From Carnegiea gigantea (taxonomy: Eukaryota > Streptophyta > Magnoliopsida > Caryophyllales > Cactaceae), in assembly GCA_029747015.1 (NCBI GenBank), contig JAKOGI010000441.1:231001-295000 (forward strand): a stretch of DNA of 64,000 bases, given 5' to 3'. A program made the translations under genes and the position numbers. Position 1 is the first letter of the stretch. Every line of letters begins with the position of its first letter. The notes below the pieces were generated by a model that was given only the letters and a program-made list of their open reading frames with translations, was not told the origin of the DNA and searched no databases. Shown piece after piece: positions 1 to 11,100 of this stretch.

Positions 1-479
1 TTTTTTTTTTTTTGATTAATTGATTGAATTTTGGTTCTGATGAGTTGATTTGCGGAGAATTAGGGTAAGTCGGTTGGAAAGTTAGTTAATTGATTGAATC
101 TTGGTTCTGATGACTGAATTTTGTTGGGATGGACGGTTTTGATTCTGGAATCTTATTGATTATGTCAATTGATTGCCTGTTATGGGAGATGGAATGCTGA
201 GAATTATCTGGAATTTGATGACCTGGCTTTTACTCTGATTCCAGAATTTGCATTATCATTTGGGGCGTATGTGTATTGATACGTGGGAATTTCTGTAAAT
301 TGTGACTTGCAGCTGTTGGAAGTTATAGGATTGATAAGTTTTCTGTTTTTAGAACGTGTGACATGTGATGGGGCTTGTTGGTCAAAGAGATGGACGCTAA
401 CTTCTATAACCTTAAGCCTGCTATAAATGAGCTTGGCTTGCATTAAATAGAGCTGTCGTAGGCAAGCATAATGTTTGTT

Positions 480-1000
480 TCCAGGCGTTTTGAAGGTGTG
501 CTTGGAAATCTACATGATGGTTTCCAAGAAGTTCTTATGGTCATTGAAGCTCTTTGGGAAATATTTAGGATATCTTACGAGGTTTTAGAGGTAGTGTTAG
601 TGGAACCTCTTAGGATCCCCTAAAATGATGGCTTCTGTACATAGTTTTTGGGGTACTGAATAAATGTTAGCAGTTGTAACATGGTGACAATATGCTTCTC
701 CTAACCCCTCAAAATGTTTCACAATCTTTTATATCAATTTTGGATAGTTTAGATGCCATTGTAATGCATTATAATGCCCCTTTTTTGGCATTTTGGAATT
801 GTGCTTCAAAATAATTAGGATTGGCCCGATGATGCTATTACAATCACTGTAGTTCATTATAGGGGTATTTAAGATATTATAAGAGTTTTAGGGGGTAGAG
901 TAGCAATAGCCTCTTAGGACCCCTAAAATGAAGGCACATGACTCTTTGCAATGAGGATTTATTGAGGAAATTCTATATGGATTTTATTTCCCTCAGAAAT
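480..1000 (+). repeat. Decayed ~295-bp tandem repeat, block 1
   Basis: Two diverged units are visible. Each has a head of the form ATATTTAGRA...GAGGTTTTAGAG followed by CCTCTTAGGACCCC(C)AAAATG and later a segment like CATTTTGGAATTGTGCTTCAAAAT. The unit heads lie near 560 and 865, a spacing of about 305 bp. The array is interrupted after about 1000 by a SINE and a LINE remnant. A 26-bp direct repeat at 977-1002 and 1015-1040 lies just before the SINE. Confidence 0.6.
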
Positions 1001-1056
1001 TTGTGTAGTATATAATGGATTTTATTTCCCTCAGAAATTTTCAGAAAATCTTGTTT

Positions 1057-1190
1057 TGTGGGTCTCTTGGAATCAGCCTCTCTGCGGGCAGGTATGCCGG
1101 TTGATGTAAGGTTGCCTACATTTAGATCTCCCTAGTCCTTGCGAAAGCGGGACCCACACTGGGAGGTGGTGGTGGTGTTGTTGTATAATG
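1057..1190 (+). mobile_element. SINE-like element with (TTG)n tail
   Basis: The segment runs from GTCTCTTGGAATCAGCCTC through AAGGTTGCCTACATTTAG and GCGGGACCCACACTGGGAG to a GGTGGTGTTGTTG tail. Diverged copies sharing this order lie at 21797-21934, 37049-37170 and 56040-56155 on plus, and about 13440-13525 and 4384-4435 on minus. A partial copy lies near 34255-34330. TTG-rich 3' ends are known for the plant TS and Au SINE groups. The family assignment is inference, and I did not find a convincing polymerase III promoter. Confidence 0.45.
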
Positions 1191-1199
1191 GGATGTGTA

Positions 1200-2720
1200 A
1201 AGACTGTGACCTTCGCTGTGTGCTTTGATGGAGATCTTCATGGGTTTTTCCGTTTTTCCATGGAAAAAGGGTAGTGAGACAAGGAGACCCTATGTCTCCT
1301 CGATTTTTGTGCTGTCTTTGGAGTACATTTCACGGATGCTGATTGTTGAAGGTAATGGCCTCTATTGGGGTTTTCAATTCCAGCCAAGATGCATGCGGCT
1401 AAAACTATGTCATTTAGCATTCACAGATTATCTCATTCTATTTTGTAAAGATGAGCTGGCATCCATAGAATGTTTGATGAATGTGTTGATAGAGTTTGCA
1501 AATACATCTGGTCTGCAGATTAGTAGAGAGAAAGCCTAGATCATCACTGGGGGTGCACAGAACAGTTTGAATTTCTCTGGTTTTGCTTAAGGAACTTTCC
1601 GTTTTAGATATTTAGGGTTTCCTAGTATGTCTGCTAGATTGAGTAGGGTGGAGTGTGGCATGCTGGTGGATAAATTACAGCTAAGGTTAAAGTGTGGGAA
1701 GCAGACACATATCATATGCAGGCAGAGTTGTTTTGATCAATTCTGTTTTTGATGGGGATTAATGGCTTTTGGAGCAGAATTTTTATGTTGCCACAAGAGG
1801 TTTTGGATTGTTTGTTGGCTGTTTCTAGAAAGTTTCTATGGGTATCAAAAGATACTTATGTTAAAGCGCCTCTAATTGCTTGGAATCAGGTCTGTATATT
1901 GAGAAAAACATGGTGGGCTGGGTTTAGTAATATCAGCTGCTGGAACAAGGCCTTGATTGCCAATCGTATCTGGAATGTAGCAAAGGAGGATAATGTCTGA
2001 CTATGGGTCAAATGGGTGCATGAACACTATTTAAGATGGGTATCTTGGTGGGATTTCAAGCCCAAGGCTGATTGTTGCAGGTATATGAGAAAAAACTGTC
2101 ATATGGAAGAGGAGTTTAAGAGAGGTTCTGATGAAGATTGGACACGGTTATCCACTGCTTCAGGGATTTATCCTGTTAAAGAAGGGCACATTTGGCTACT
2201 TGATAATCAGGATAGCTATGGCTGGGATAAAATGATATGGAATAACTGAATATCCCCTAGCACTCTTTTATCTTGTGGATACCCATGCAGGGAGGGATGC
2301 CTACTGTTGTAAGGATAGCTTAATATAGCTGTGTAGGGCTGAGTCTGACACTACTTAAAATCAATTGAGCACTTTATGTTTTTCAATGTGCTGTTACATC
2401 TGCAGTTAGGAATGAGGTGTTTGCATGGCATCAAGTGTTTTTTGAGGGGGATTCACTACATCAATTTCATGAGTGGCTTATGTGGAGTTAATGGGGAAGG
2501 AGCAAAAGGACTACTATATATGCGGCCTGTCGGTGCCATATTTGGATTGAGAAGAATGTGAGGTGTTCCCATAATATCCAATGTGCAGAAAAGGAAATGG
2601 TGACGCAGATTAAGCAGCAAATGAGTCATAGATTTTATGGCAAAATATAGTCCTAAGCTTGTAAGTTGGAGGCAATGCACATAAGAGGTATAGACAAGCT
2701 TTAATTGTAATACCCCTGGC
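1200..2720 (+). mobile_element. Decayed LINE (non-LTR retrotransposon) RT fragment
   Basis: Interrupted plus-strand frames resemble the back half of a plant LINE ORF2. At 1225-1540 a reverse transcriptase core reads AFTDYLILFC, where intact elements have FADD, followed by SGLQIS. At 1749-2000 the GINGFWSRIFMLP...KFLWVSK region follows, and at 2016-2560 the zinc-ribbon-like C-terminal region is broken by stops and shifts. The catalytic Asp pair is lost, so the copy is dead. It belongs to a different LINE lineage from the copies at 15.9-18.4 and 23.8-28.1 kb. Its exact ends are not clear. Confidence 0.65.
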
Positions 2721-5260
2721 TTAAGCAGCATGCTTGGTTGAAGGTTTGGTAACAAAATCACTTGCCTTAACCCCCCAGGGACCCCAATAAAGATGTGTTC
2801 TTGTGGAACTGTAAAAACTACTATAATTTACGTACATTCTGGATAATTTAGAGCGGTTGCATGCAACCATATTTCCTATTTCGTGACAGTCTTAGAACCA
2901 CAGTTCAAATAAGTTGGATGATGCAAATAAGGCCAAGAGGGCCATTCAATTTTTCAAACGCACATTTGGAACATCCCAAGAGGTTTTGGAGGTAGAGGTG
3001 GTTGGACCCCCCTACGGCATCCAAAATAAAGCTTATTATCTGTAGATATCAAGATTTCGGGTAAAATGTTCAAGAACTCATATGCAAACTATATGCTTTT
3101 ACCAACCCTTTGAAATGTTTTAGATTTTATGACCTTATAGCAGTGTCTATTCTGTATTATATATCACCATACGACTTTATTTGGATTTTTAGGCTATGCT
3201 TTAAAATCTTCAAGATGGTGGGCATGATGTTGTACGTGTTGAAATTGTTTAAAGGATATTTAGAACGTCCTTAGAGGTTTTAAAAGGTACATTGGTAAAG
3301 CTTCTTGGGAATTTGGAAATGTGTGTTTATTCACTGTTTTATCATTTTGGAAGAGGTGTCCAAAAGCGTATCAAATGTTGATTATTTACTCATATTGATG
3401 TGTCAAAACGTTTTCTGTGTACATAGGCCCATTCTCTGTAGCTTAAACCATACCATATGCTTTATGATGCTCCAATTTGTGGCATTTTAGATCTTGCCTC
3501 TAAGTCTATAAGATTTTGTGAATGAAGCCATTACAAGGATTGCAATTTTCTTGGGTGATATTTGAAATGTTAGATGGAGTGCTTGAAGCCTCTTGGGACC
3601 CTTAAAGTATTGCACAACTTTTGAGATCTTGGGGAAAATATCTAGTTACTTTTAAAATGGTGAGTTGGTGACTATATGTTCCGAGGAGCCCTCCATATGC
3701 CTAATAGTAATTTAGGACCACGTGGACAATTTAAGTGTTTTATGAATGTTATGGGATCACACTTCAATATTTATAAGTGGGTGTCACAGAATCCATTATG
3801 CTCATTCAAATTGTTTAGAGAGGTGTTTAGAATATCTTGAGAGGTTTTGTAGGCAGATTGGGGTAGAGCTTTCAGGGACCCCCAAAACAAAGACTATTAC
3901 ACACAAGTTCTTAAGATTTTGGGCATATAGTGGGGAACGTTGTAAAATGGTGACTTGATCCTTAGAAATAATCTACCATGCTTTCCATCTCAAAACCCCC
4001 TCCAAACGAAGGCTTTAACACACGATCTTTGGGATTTTGAGAACTATATGTGAAATTGCATTTGAAGTCGCCAAGTGGCAACTTGTGCTCCTCTATGATA
4101 CTTTATCTTCATTCTTGATGGTTTAGAGGGTGTTGTAAGCTGCCATAATGCTCCTTTCTGGGGCATTCTAGAATCTTAATCTTGTTCAAAATCTACAAGG
4201 TGGTGACATTGAAGTGAAGTTAGTATGGTCATTGACATTGTTTTAGAGGGATATGTATGATTTTCTAAGTGTTTTAGAGGTATAAGATTTGGAGACTCTG
4301 AGGACTTGCAAAATGAAGGTTATTATATACACTTTTTAAGGATCTTTTGAAAGATGTTCAGTAAAATGTTAAGTGGTGATCGTACAACAACAAAACTCCC
4401 AATGCGGGTCCCGCTTTGGCGGGGTCTGGTAAGTGGTGGTAGTGTGCTCTTATATAACCATAAAATGGTTAGGCAGATATTTAGAACACCTGGAGGAGTT
4501 TTAGGGTTAGAATGGGCATGGCCTGTTGGAACCCTAAAACATAGACTACAGGAGGTGGAATATGGGTTTTAGGATTAAGATTTCTGAGTAGTTATCAAAT
4601 CAGTGCCCAATCTGATCCCTCAAAATTATTTTAGGGTATTCTAAGGCCACTGTAGATTGTAGATAACTGAGGTTGTATTATGGACCATTGCAAAACCATT
4701 TTTGTGCATTTATGCTTCAAAATCTACGATGTGGCCTACGTGTATGCATCGCCTTTGTTGAAATTGTTTTAGGGAGATATTTGGCACTTCTTAGTATGTT
4801 TTCTTGGCAGAATGGCTAAAACCTCTTAGGACCGCAAGAAATGTAGGTTATTACATGGTTTTTCTGTAACTCAGGGAATGATGTGCGAGAAATTCCCAGT
4901 TTGTTACCATGTGCTCCTTTTGACCCTTCAAAATGTTTCAGGTGTTTTTAGGACTGTTATTTATATTTAACAGTATATTGTATACCACCACAGTACCCGT
5001 TTTCAAGCCAATAAGATGGTGCCAATGAAGCTATTGGCCTACTTCAAAATTCTTTAGGGGGTTATTCAGAATGTATTAATGGTCTGGAGTTTTAAATATT
5101 TTTTTGTCTGTACAGTGTGAATGGGATTATAAGCTTCCACTAACCCGTGGAATTGTTTAAGGATATTTTACGAGTGTCGTAAATGGTTTAGTAGTCTACC
5201 GTATGCCACCATAATTCCTGTAGGTGTTTTAGAATTACTCTTTTGAAGGCAGGGAAGATC
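2720..5260 (+). repeat. Decayed ~295-bp tandem repeat, block 2
   Basis: At least eight unit heads (GGATATTTAGAA-like followed by GAGGTTTTAGAGG) fall near 2961, 3255, 3557, 3823, 4250, 4477, 4776 and 5061. Most spacings are 266-302 bp. The long and short spacings around 4250 coincide with a SINE-like insert at about 4384-4435. Recurrent sub-blocks are CCYAAAATGAAGGCTATTACAC, AATGGTGAGTTGGTG, CCTCAAAATGTTT and TTCAAAATCTACAAGGTGG. Units are strongly diverged, so the array is old. No coding potential is visible. Confidence 0.65.
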
Positions 5261-5460
5261 CTCTTAGTTGCTTCGTCCATTTCTACCTTGTTCAGTGTGA
5301 GTTCTTTACCCCGTCCTAGGGATCTGTTGGTCACTGAGCATACTACACATGATATCTAATGTTTATAATAAATCCCTTTGTCAATGTTGCCCTCTCAATC
5401 CTTTGTCAATGTTATCCCTCTTAAGCCTTTTTACTCTAATGCTCTCTCTTGTTTGTACAG

Positions 5461-6587
5461 GGAGAATCCCATTTGCATTTCTTGAAGAAATACATCAAAG
5501 GTTTGTAAAGACCTATGGCCGTGCTATACATACTGCACCTGCCTACGCAATGAATGATGAATTCTCGAGAGTCTTGAGTCAACAAATGGATTACTTCTCA
5601 AATGACCCGAATGCTGATAGACTGAATCGATTGAAGGGTGAAATGAGTCAGGTAGGATGGGTTTGCTGATCTTTCTGCTTTTTGTAGTTTGTTTGGGTTG
5701 GAAGCATCTTAATGGAGGGGATTTCATGTTGCTTGGAATATCTAAAGTATTTAGATTTTTCTTAGATTTCATCATCATTCACCTAGTGAGATGCAAAAAT
5801 TCATCGTCATAAATTTGTCATCATCATTAAACCACAAAGTTCTCAATTTTATTTTTCTCATCATCACATACATGAGTGTAAGTGATGATGAGATTGACTT
5901 TATTTGATAAATTGCTTTATTATCATCATATTGCTTGAAAGCTGCAGCATGCAGGTTGCTGTTAGTTTTCGTCATCATTCACTTTGTGGGATGCAAAAAA
6001 GAGCTGTCATCTAAACCTTGAGTTTGTGACCTGTGATTTTATTTGATTATTGATGTTGATCAGAATAATTGTGCTTGATTATCTGGAATTATTGCTGTTG
6101 TGGTATGAAATCAGCATCTTTGTTTCTGAATTATTCTTTTCCTTTTTTGTTGCTTATTTTGTAATTGCTGATATTACGTTAAATTATCATTATGTTCAAT
6201 ACAATGGTAGGTACGTAATGTCATGATTGAGAATATCGATAAAGTTTTGGACAGAGGGGAGCGTCTGGAATTGCTGGTTGATAAAACTGCCACATTGCAA
6301 GGAAATACTCTTCGTTTCAGAAAGCAAGCCCGCCGCTTCAGAAACACTGTCTGGTGGAGGAACTGCCGGCTAATGTATATAACTTGATCTGTATACATCT
6401 AGTGGATATTTGATATTTCCTTTGTTGCCGCCATATAATTTTATTAGCTGTTGAAAATTTTTGTGTCTTGCTTAATGCTCTGGTTTTCTATACCTGCAGG
6501 TTTACATTGATAATTGTCCTCTTGATCATCATATACATTGTGCTTGCCTTTGTTTGCCACGGACCGTTGTTGCCTTCCTGCTTCTAG
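5461..6587 (+). CDS. VAMP714: Vesicle-associated membrane protein, VAMP71 group (R-SNARE), partial 5'
   Basis: Three exons are visible: 5461-5651, 6211-6374 and 6500-6587, all with GT-AG borders and matching phases. They encode about 147 residues of a family usually near 220, so the first part of the longin domain is missing to the left. In order they give the end of the longin domain (GRIPFAFLEEIHQRFVKTYG), the R-SNARE helix with the zero-layer arginine in KVLDRGERLELL, a basic WWRN juxtamembrane stretch, a tail anchor (IIVLLIIIYIVLAFV) and the C-terminus CHGPLLPSCF. The NDPNADR segment and this C-terminus are typical of plant VAMP711-714, which act on the vacuole, late endosome or Golgi. 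They differ from VAMP72 proteins, which act at the plasma membrane. Assignment to VAMP714 rather than 711-713 is tentative. No frame damage is visible. Confidence 0.9.
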
Positions 6588-8136
6588 TAAGTGCGGCTGA
6601 AGCAAACTGCTATTTATATCAGTAGATATTTGCTTGCTGGATTGATGTTTCCGGGTCATTGTCCGCGTTTTTTTCTCATCGGAATGATCGGCTTCTTCAA
6701 GCGAGAATATATGATTGAGATGCCAGGGCATTTGAGACCCTTATTTATCATGAAGTTACTGTTTCCTTATGACAGTATTATTTTATGTACATGTGCAGTG
6801 TATCTCCTTTTTTCGTGCTTATTTTTTTGGGTTCTTTTGTGCGGGGGTGTGGTGTTGGGTTTTTTAATTGTTGAGAATTGCTGATAAGCTATGACAAACC
6901 TCTGATATGTTCAAAGAGCCTGCCTTGGGCTGCTTTCCTGTTTGTCTGCTGTTGCGTTTTGAGCTTTCGTCGACAGCGTGAATGGTTCAATATTTTATGC
7001 ATATTGTGAGATACCTTCTATGAACCTCGTGACGCTATCAGCACTTCAGCAGGTGAAGATGATGGTGTTGCCATTGTGCTTCCATTCTTTCTTTGTTCAA
7101 CTTCTCTCTGGTACAAGCTAATGAGCTGATAAACTCAAATTGAGCTCTGTAATTCCTCTTTGAGATCGGGCTCATGGTTGATTACTCAATTTGACTTGAA
7201 CAAAATTATCGGAATGATTTTAAAATTTGTATAGAGTTGGCTTAATTCATGGCTGCATCTATTGGATCGTCCTCTTGATGCATTAGTCTAGGATGCAAGT
7301 GAGGTCTCATTATCATCTCAAAACTTAGAAGGGGATATGTTTTTGTTGTATCAGCCTAAATGGAATCCCTAAAATTTTTGATCTTTCATTCCGTTAACTG
7401 TAAAATCTTTGCTCGACAAATTAATGAATACTACAAAAAGGCTCCTGTAAACTATGAATAACATTCATTTTTTTTGTTTCGCATGATGATTTGTCATTTT
7501 TAAGCATCAAGTATACCAATGTGCGGTTTATAATACAAAGTATACTTATTCGAGAAATTCAAGCATTATTATTGTGGCTACTTCATTATTGTGGCCACTA
7601 TAAAATCTACCTCAAATTATACTAAAGTTGAATGATAGCAAGCAAGTATTGAAAGCACCTTCTTCATCTCATAATAGAGCCAATCTTGAGCAGAATTGTG
7701 TTTTGGGACCAAGACTCACTACATAAAGATGGCTCAAGACTACAAAGGCACTAATAATAACCCCAAAAATTCCAGGATATCACAGAAAACCTTTTGATGA
7801 AAAAATAGGAATTAGTACATTGCAACTTAGGGTAGATTGTAAAGAGTCTCCATTAAAGGATGATTTGCTTAAAATATCCCTTTGATTGTAATCAGTCTAG
7901 TACACCAAACTCACTATAGCCTTTAATGCATCAAACTCTTGCAACTTTCAGTTACAATCTCCTGAGCCTGTAATATTAAAACATTATATAACCATCCAAC
8001 ATTACTACAGCCCCTTTTTTTGGGGGGGGGGGGGGGGGTTGTATTGGAGGCACGAAGGCCATAGTCTTTGCTAACTGTGCTAGTTGACACCGACAACATT
8101 CATATGTTGTTTCAAGTCAAAAAAGAACTCCTTCCC
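6588..8136. other. 3' UTR of VAMP71 gene and convergent intergenic region
   Basis: This holds the 3' UTR of the SNARE gene and the 3' flank of the ALG2 gene, which face each other tail to tail. A run of 17 G preceded by T's lies at 8022-8038. I see no additional gene. Short open frames here have no recognisable protein content. Confidence 0.6.
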
Positions 8137-11100
8137 TCAGTCACTTTTCAGCCGAGCAACACTGAGCACATACTGGTTAAGATGCTGACCAAAAACCTTA
8201 GTAGAAAATGACTCGATAACATGCTGGCGGGCTTCCCTGCCCAATTTTCTGCTAATGTGGGTTCTTGAATGAGTTTTTAGCATAGCAGCGGAGAATTCCT
8301 CTGGACTAGGATCACAAAGATATCCGGTCACTTCATGCTTGATAGTCTCTGTTGGTCCCCCACTGTTGCATGCAATCACTGGTTTATAGGCTGCCATTGC
8401 CTCCAAGGGGACAATACCAAAGTGCTCATCCTACATTTAGTGATAAATGAAACAAGAGATGCATTTTTTAAAAAGTAACTATTTCTAACAGAAGGGGGGG
8501 AAAAAGAAAAGAAAGGACTATTTCTCCAGTATCTGCCCTTGAAACGGGGATGCCAGAAAACTCACTGTTGGTGTATAAAGGACGCATAAGCATTGAGAAA
8601 GAAGGGTGTTTCTTTCACTAGTCGAGCAAGAAGTAATGAACTCGACTTGGTCAGATACCCCTTCCTTTTGTGCCAAGAGTTTGAGTTCCTCCAAGTACTC
8701 AACATTTTCCCTCAGCCGCCTATCATATCCACCTGAGGAAAAGGAAAAGTCAACTAAATTGCATGTGTGTCTGATTTCATCCTTCCTGTCTGAAATTGAA
8801 TATGTACTTCATATTTTCATCTGTGGATGCAATTTATTTCCTGGTTCTTACAGGAAATTCCTTCTTCCCCACACCCCAAACCCCCCATAAAAACGAAGAA
8901 GGTAAGGGCAGGGCCTCAAGATCTTGGTCCCTCATTGGCATCAAGTGATGTCAAGCTGGGGTCAGGCCACAACAAGTCCCAACCACTGCCTAGTTTGGCT
9001 CTACTTCGAATCCTTCACAGGAAAGAGATTGGTTGGAGTACCTCAGGTGGACCAGAAGCTGGGAGCGGCAACGTAGGCAGGCATGATGACATTGGATTAG
9101 GAAATCATAGAAGAGAAGTGGAGGTATTGGATGTCAGGTGGTTAGGAATGAGAATTTGGGAGATGGTGGTAGAGAGGACGGCCTACATAATAGCAAGGTC
9201 CAGATATATGTAAAACGTCGAATTTCTGGTAAGGGTAGGCATGCAGGCGATAAGGCTGATAAGTGAAAGCAGGAAGATGGGGAACTTTTCTTACCATTCT
9301 TTCTCCCTGTTCGGAGAAGACGGGGGATAGGGAGGGGCCGGAAGGGTGGTGTTTGACTGTTTGCACAATTGTGCTTCTACTTGTAGAAGTTACTGAGAAT
9401 CTTTAACAAGAAGGGGATTGGGGCATTAATCAAAGCCACACAATCCTCTTTTGGTTCCCACTTGTTATTTTTAAGTACTTTTGAACCAGACAACAGATTT
9501 GAGCATTACTTGTTTAAAGAAATAAGCCATAGCATCAGAAAAGTTCAGGAGAACAAGCAAGTTTCACATCATCTATACCAGGATTGAACATACTTGATCA
9601 ACTGAAGCTGGGGGAGACCTAGAAAAGACGGGCCAAGGAAGAAACCTAACAAATTACAGCTCTTTGCTCACAGGAAACCACCACGGGTGGTCTACTCGGA
9701 TTTCACCCAGCCTCCATCAGTTCAGGGTTCAACCCCACAACAGCCCAATAAGCTGAACCCCCCCCCCCCCCAAAAAAACAAAAGAAAAAACAAAACAGAA
9801 AGAAAAGCAACGCTTGTTTTTGGGTTTTTTTGGGCGGACGGGGGTGGGGGGAGGAAACGTAACAGCTCTTGTCGAGATCCATTTCACTATTTCAGCATGA
9901 CAAGCAAAATGTGCCCAAGAAGAAGGAAAAAGACGTATTATTATAAGAAGTGAACTAGAGAATAGGTTTCTGATACTTGCCTGCAATAGTCAATGAAAAT
10001 CATTCAAATCATTTCCCAGCAGGTTGTGAAGCCTGCCAAATGCTGAAATTGCCAAACCAATATTCTTCTTTCTCTCAAATCGGTTGATTGATAAGAAGTT
10101 CAGTCTGCAAGAAAGTATAAATAGTTGATTAGACACAAAATAACAGCAGAGTAGAGACAGTCAAGCAGAGACTGAGGAGGGGGGACATGATGTATTTTAT
10201 AGGTATGCCTAGAACTAGAAAATACCAAGCATAAGTAAGCTGGTTCGTTACTTAGGAGCATCAGGTTCAGCAAACTGGTCAACATTAACAGCTGGATAGA
10301 GAAACAGCTGGTCGAATGCCACAGCTATGCAGATGCTTAAATGTGCTGGCAAATGTTGATGCAGTGAACTTACTGTTTACAAGAACCAGATCTGCCATTC
10401 CTGTAATTCCAATCATAGAGACATGTTACATCTATAAGAACAGTAGCCAAACATGAGTACAAGACAACATCTAACAGAACCCAAGACAAGACACACACCA
10501 GTTGTCCTTTCTTCTACAAATCTATGGGCTTTCGATACATTCTCCTCGCTGCAGTTGTGTGCTTAGCCAGTAGCAAGTCTGGAAAATGGCAATAAAAAAT
10601 AACCTGCATATATGTTGAACTTTAGTAAATAGGTTCACTCCTCATAACACCGAACCAAGCATGGACAACTACCTTTGTTGACCTTCTAAGTTTCAATACT
10701 GGAATGACAACAGAGACTTGATCGGCCAAGACAACATCAAATGATGGCCACATAAGCAGGACGCAAAGAGCAAACAAAGATGCATCGGATATATGCACAT
10801 ACAGCATGGAACCGATAAAAATATGTCGTGGCAGGAAGTCCCCATACACCGTTACAGGACATACACCTGGATGGGACATGGAAACAGAAGGGCATGTCAA
10901 ACAATTATTTTTGGACAATGTATACTACAAAAACAAGAGCCTTCAGCAGTAAGACATCACGCATGTTTCTTTCTGTCATGTTTTCTTATCAAGCCCTCTC
11001 AATTTGTGCAGGCATCTTCTTTCAGGGATAGCACTTCGGCCTAGCCTAAGAAATTCTATAACAAGCATCAAGCAAGCCAATGGAATATACCAACAGATGT

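Larger units (their letters stand above)
1..5460 (+). other. Large intron 1 of the VAMP71-type gene (inferred), repeat-filled
   Basis: No exon encoding the N-terminal longin domain of the downstream SNARE is visible here, so exon 1 probably lies left of the window and this stretch is intron. The intron ends in a pyrimidine-rich tract and an AG acceptor at 5459-5460. It holds diverged copies of a ~295-bp tandem repeat, a TTG-tailed SINE-like segment at about 1057-1190 and a decayed LINE fragment at about 1200-2720. I see no intact gene in it. It could instead contain an unrecognised small exon. Confidence 0.55.

Noticed and set aside
480..5260. CRISPR-like array from regularly spaced repeats
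   Set aside because: The whole ~295-bp unit is repeated and diverged, there are no short identical repeats with unique spacers, and the genome is a plant.
5524..5778. Minus-strand ORF opposite VAMP71 exon 5461-5651
   Set aside because: It is a shadow of the exon, whose splice sites and SNARE content are unambiguous.
9700..9760. tRNA gene suggested by a B-box-like GGTTCAACCCC
   Set aside because: No cloverleaf or acceptor stem can be paired around it. At most it is a SINE relic.
10793..11044. Plus-strand ORFs opposite ALG2 exon 3
   Set aside because: They are antisense to a recognisable ALG2 exon.
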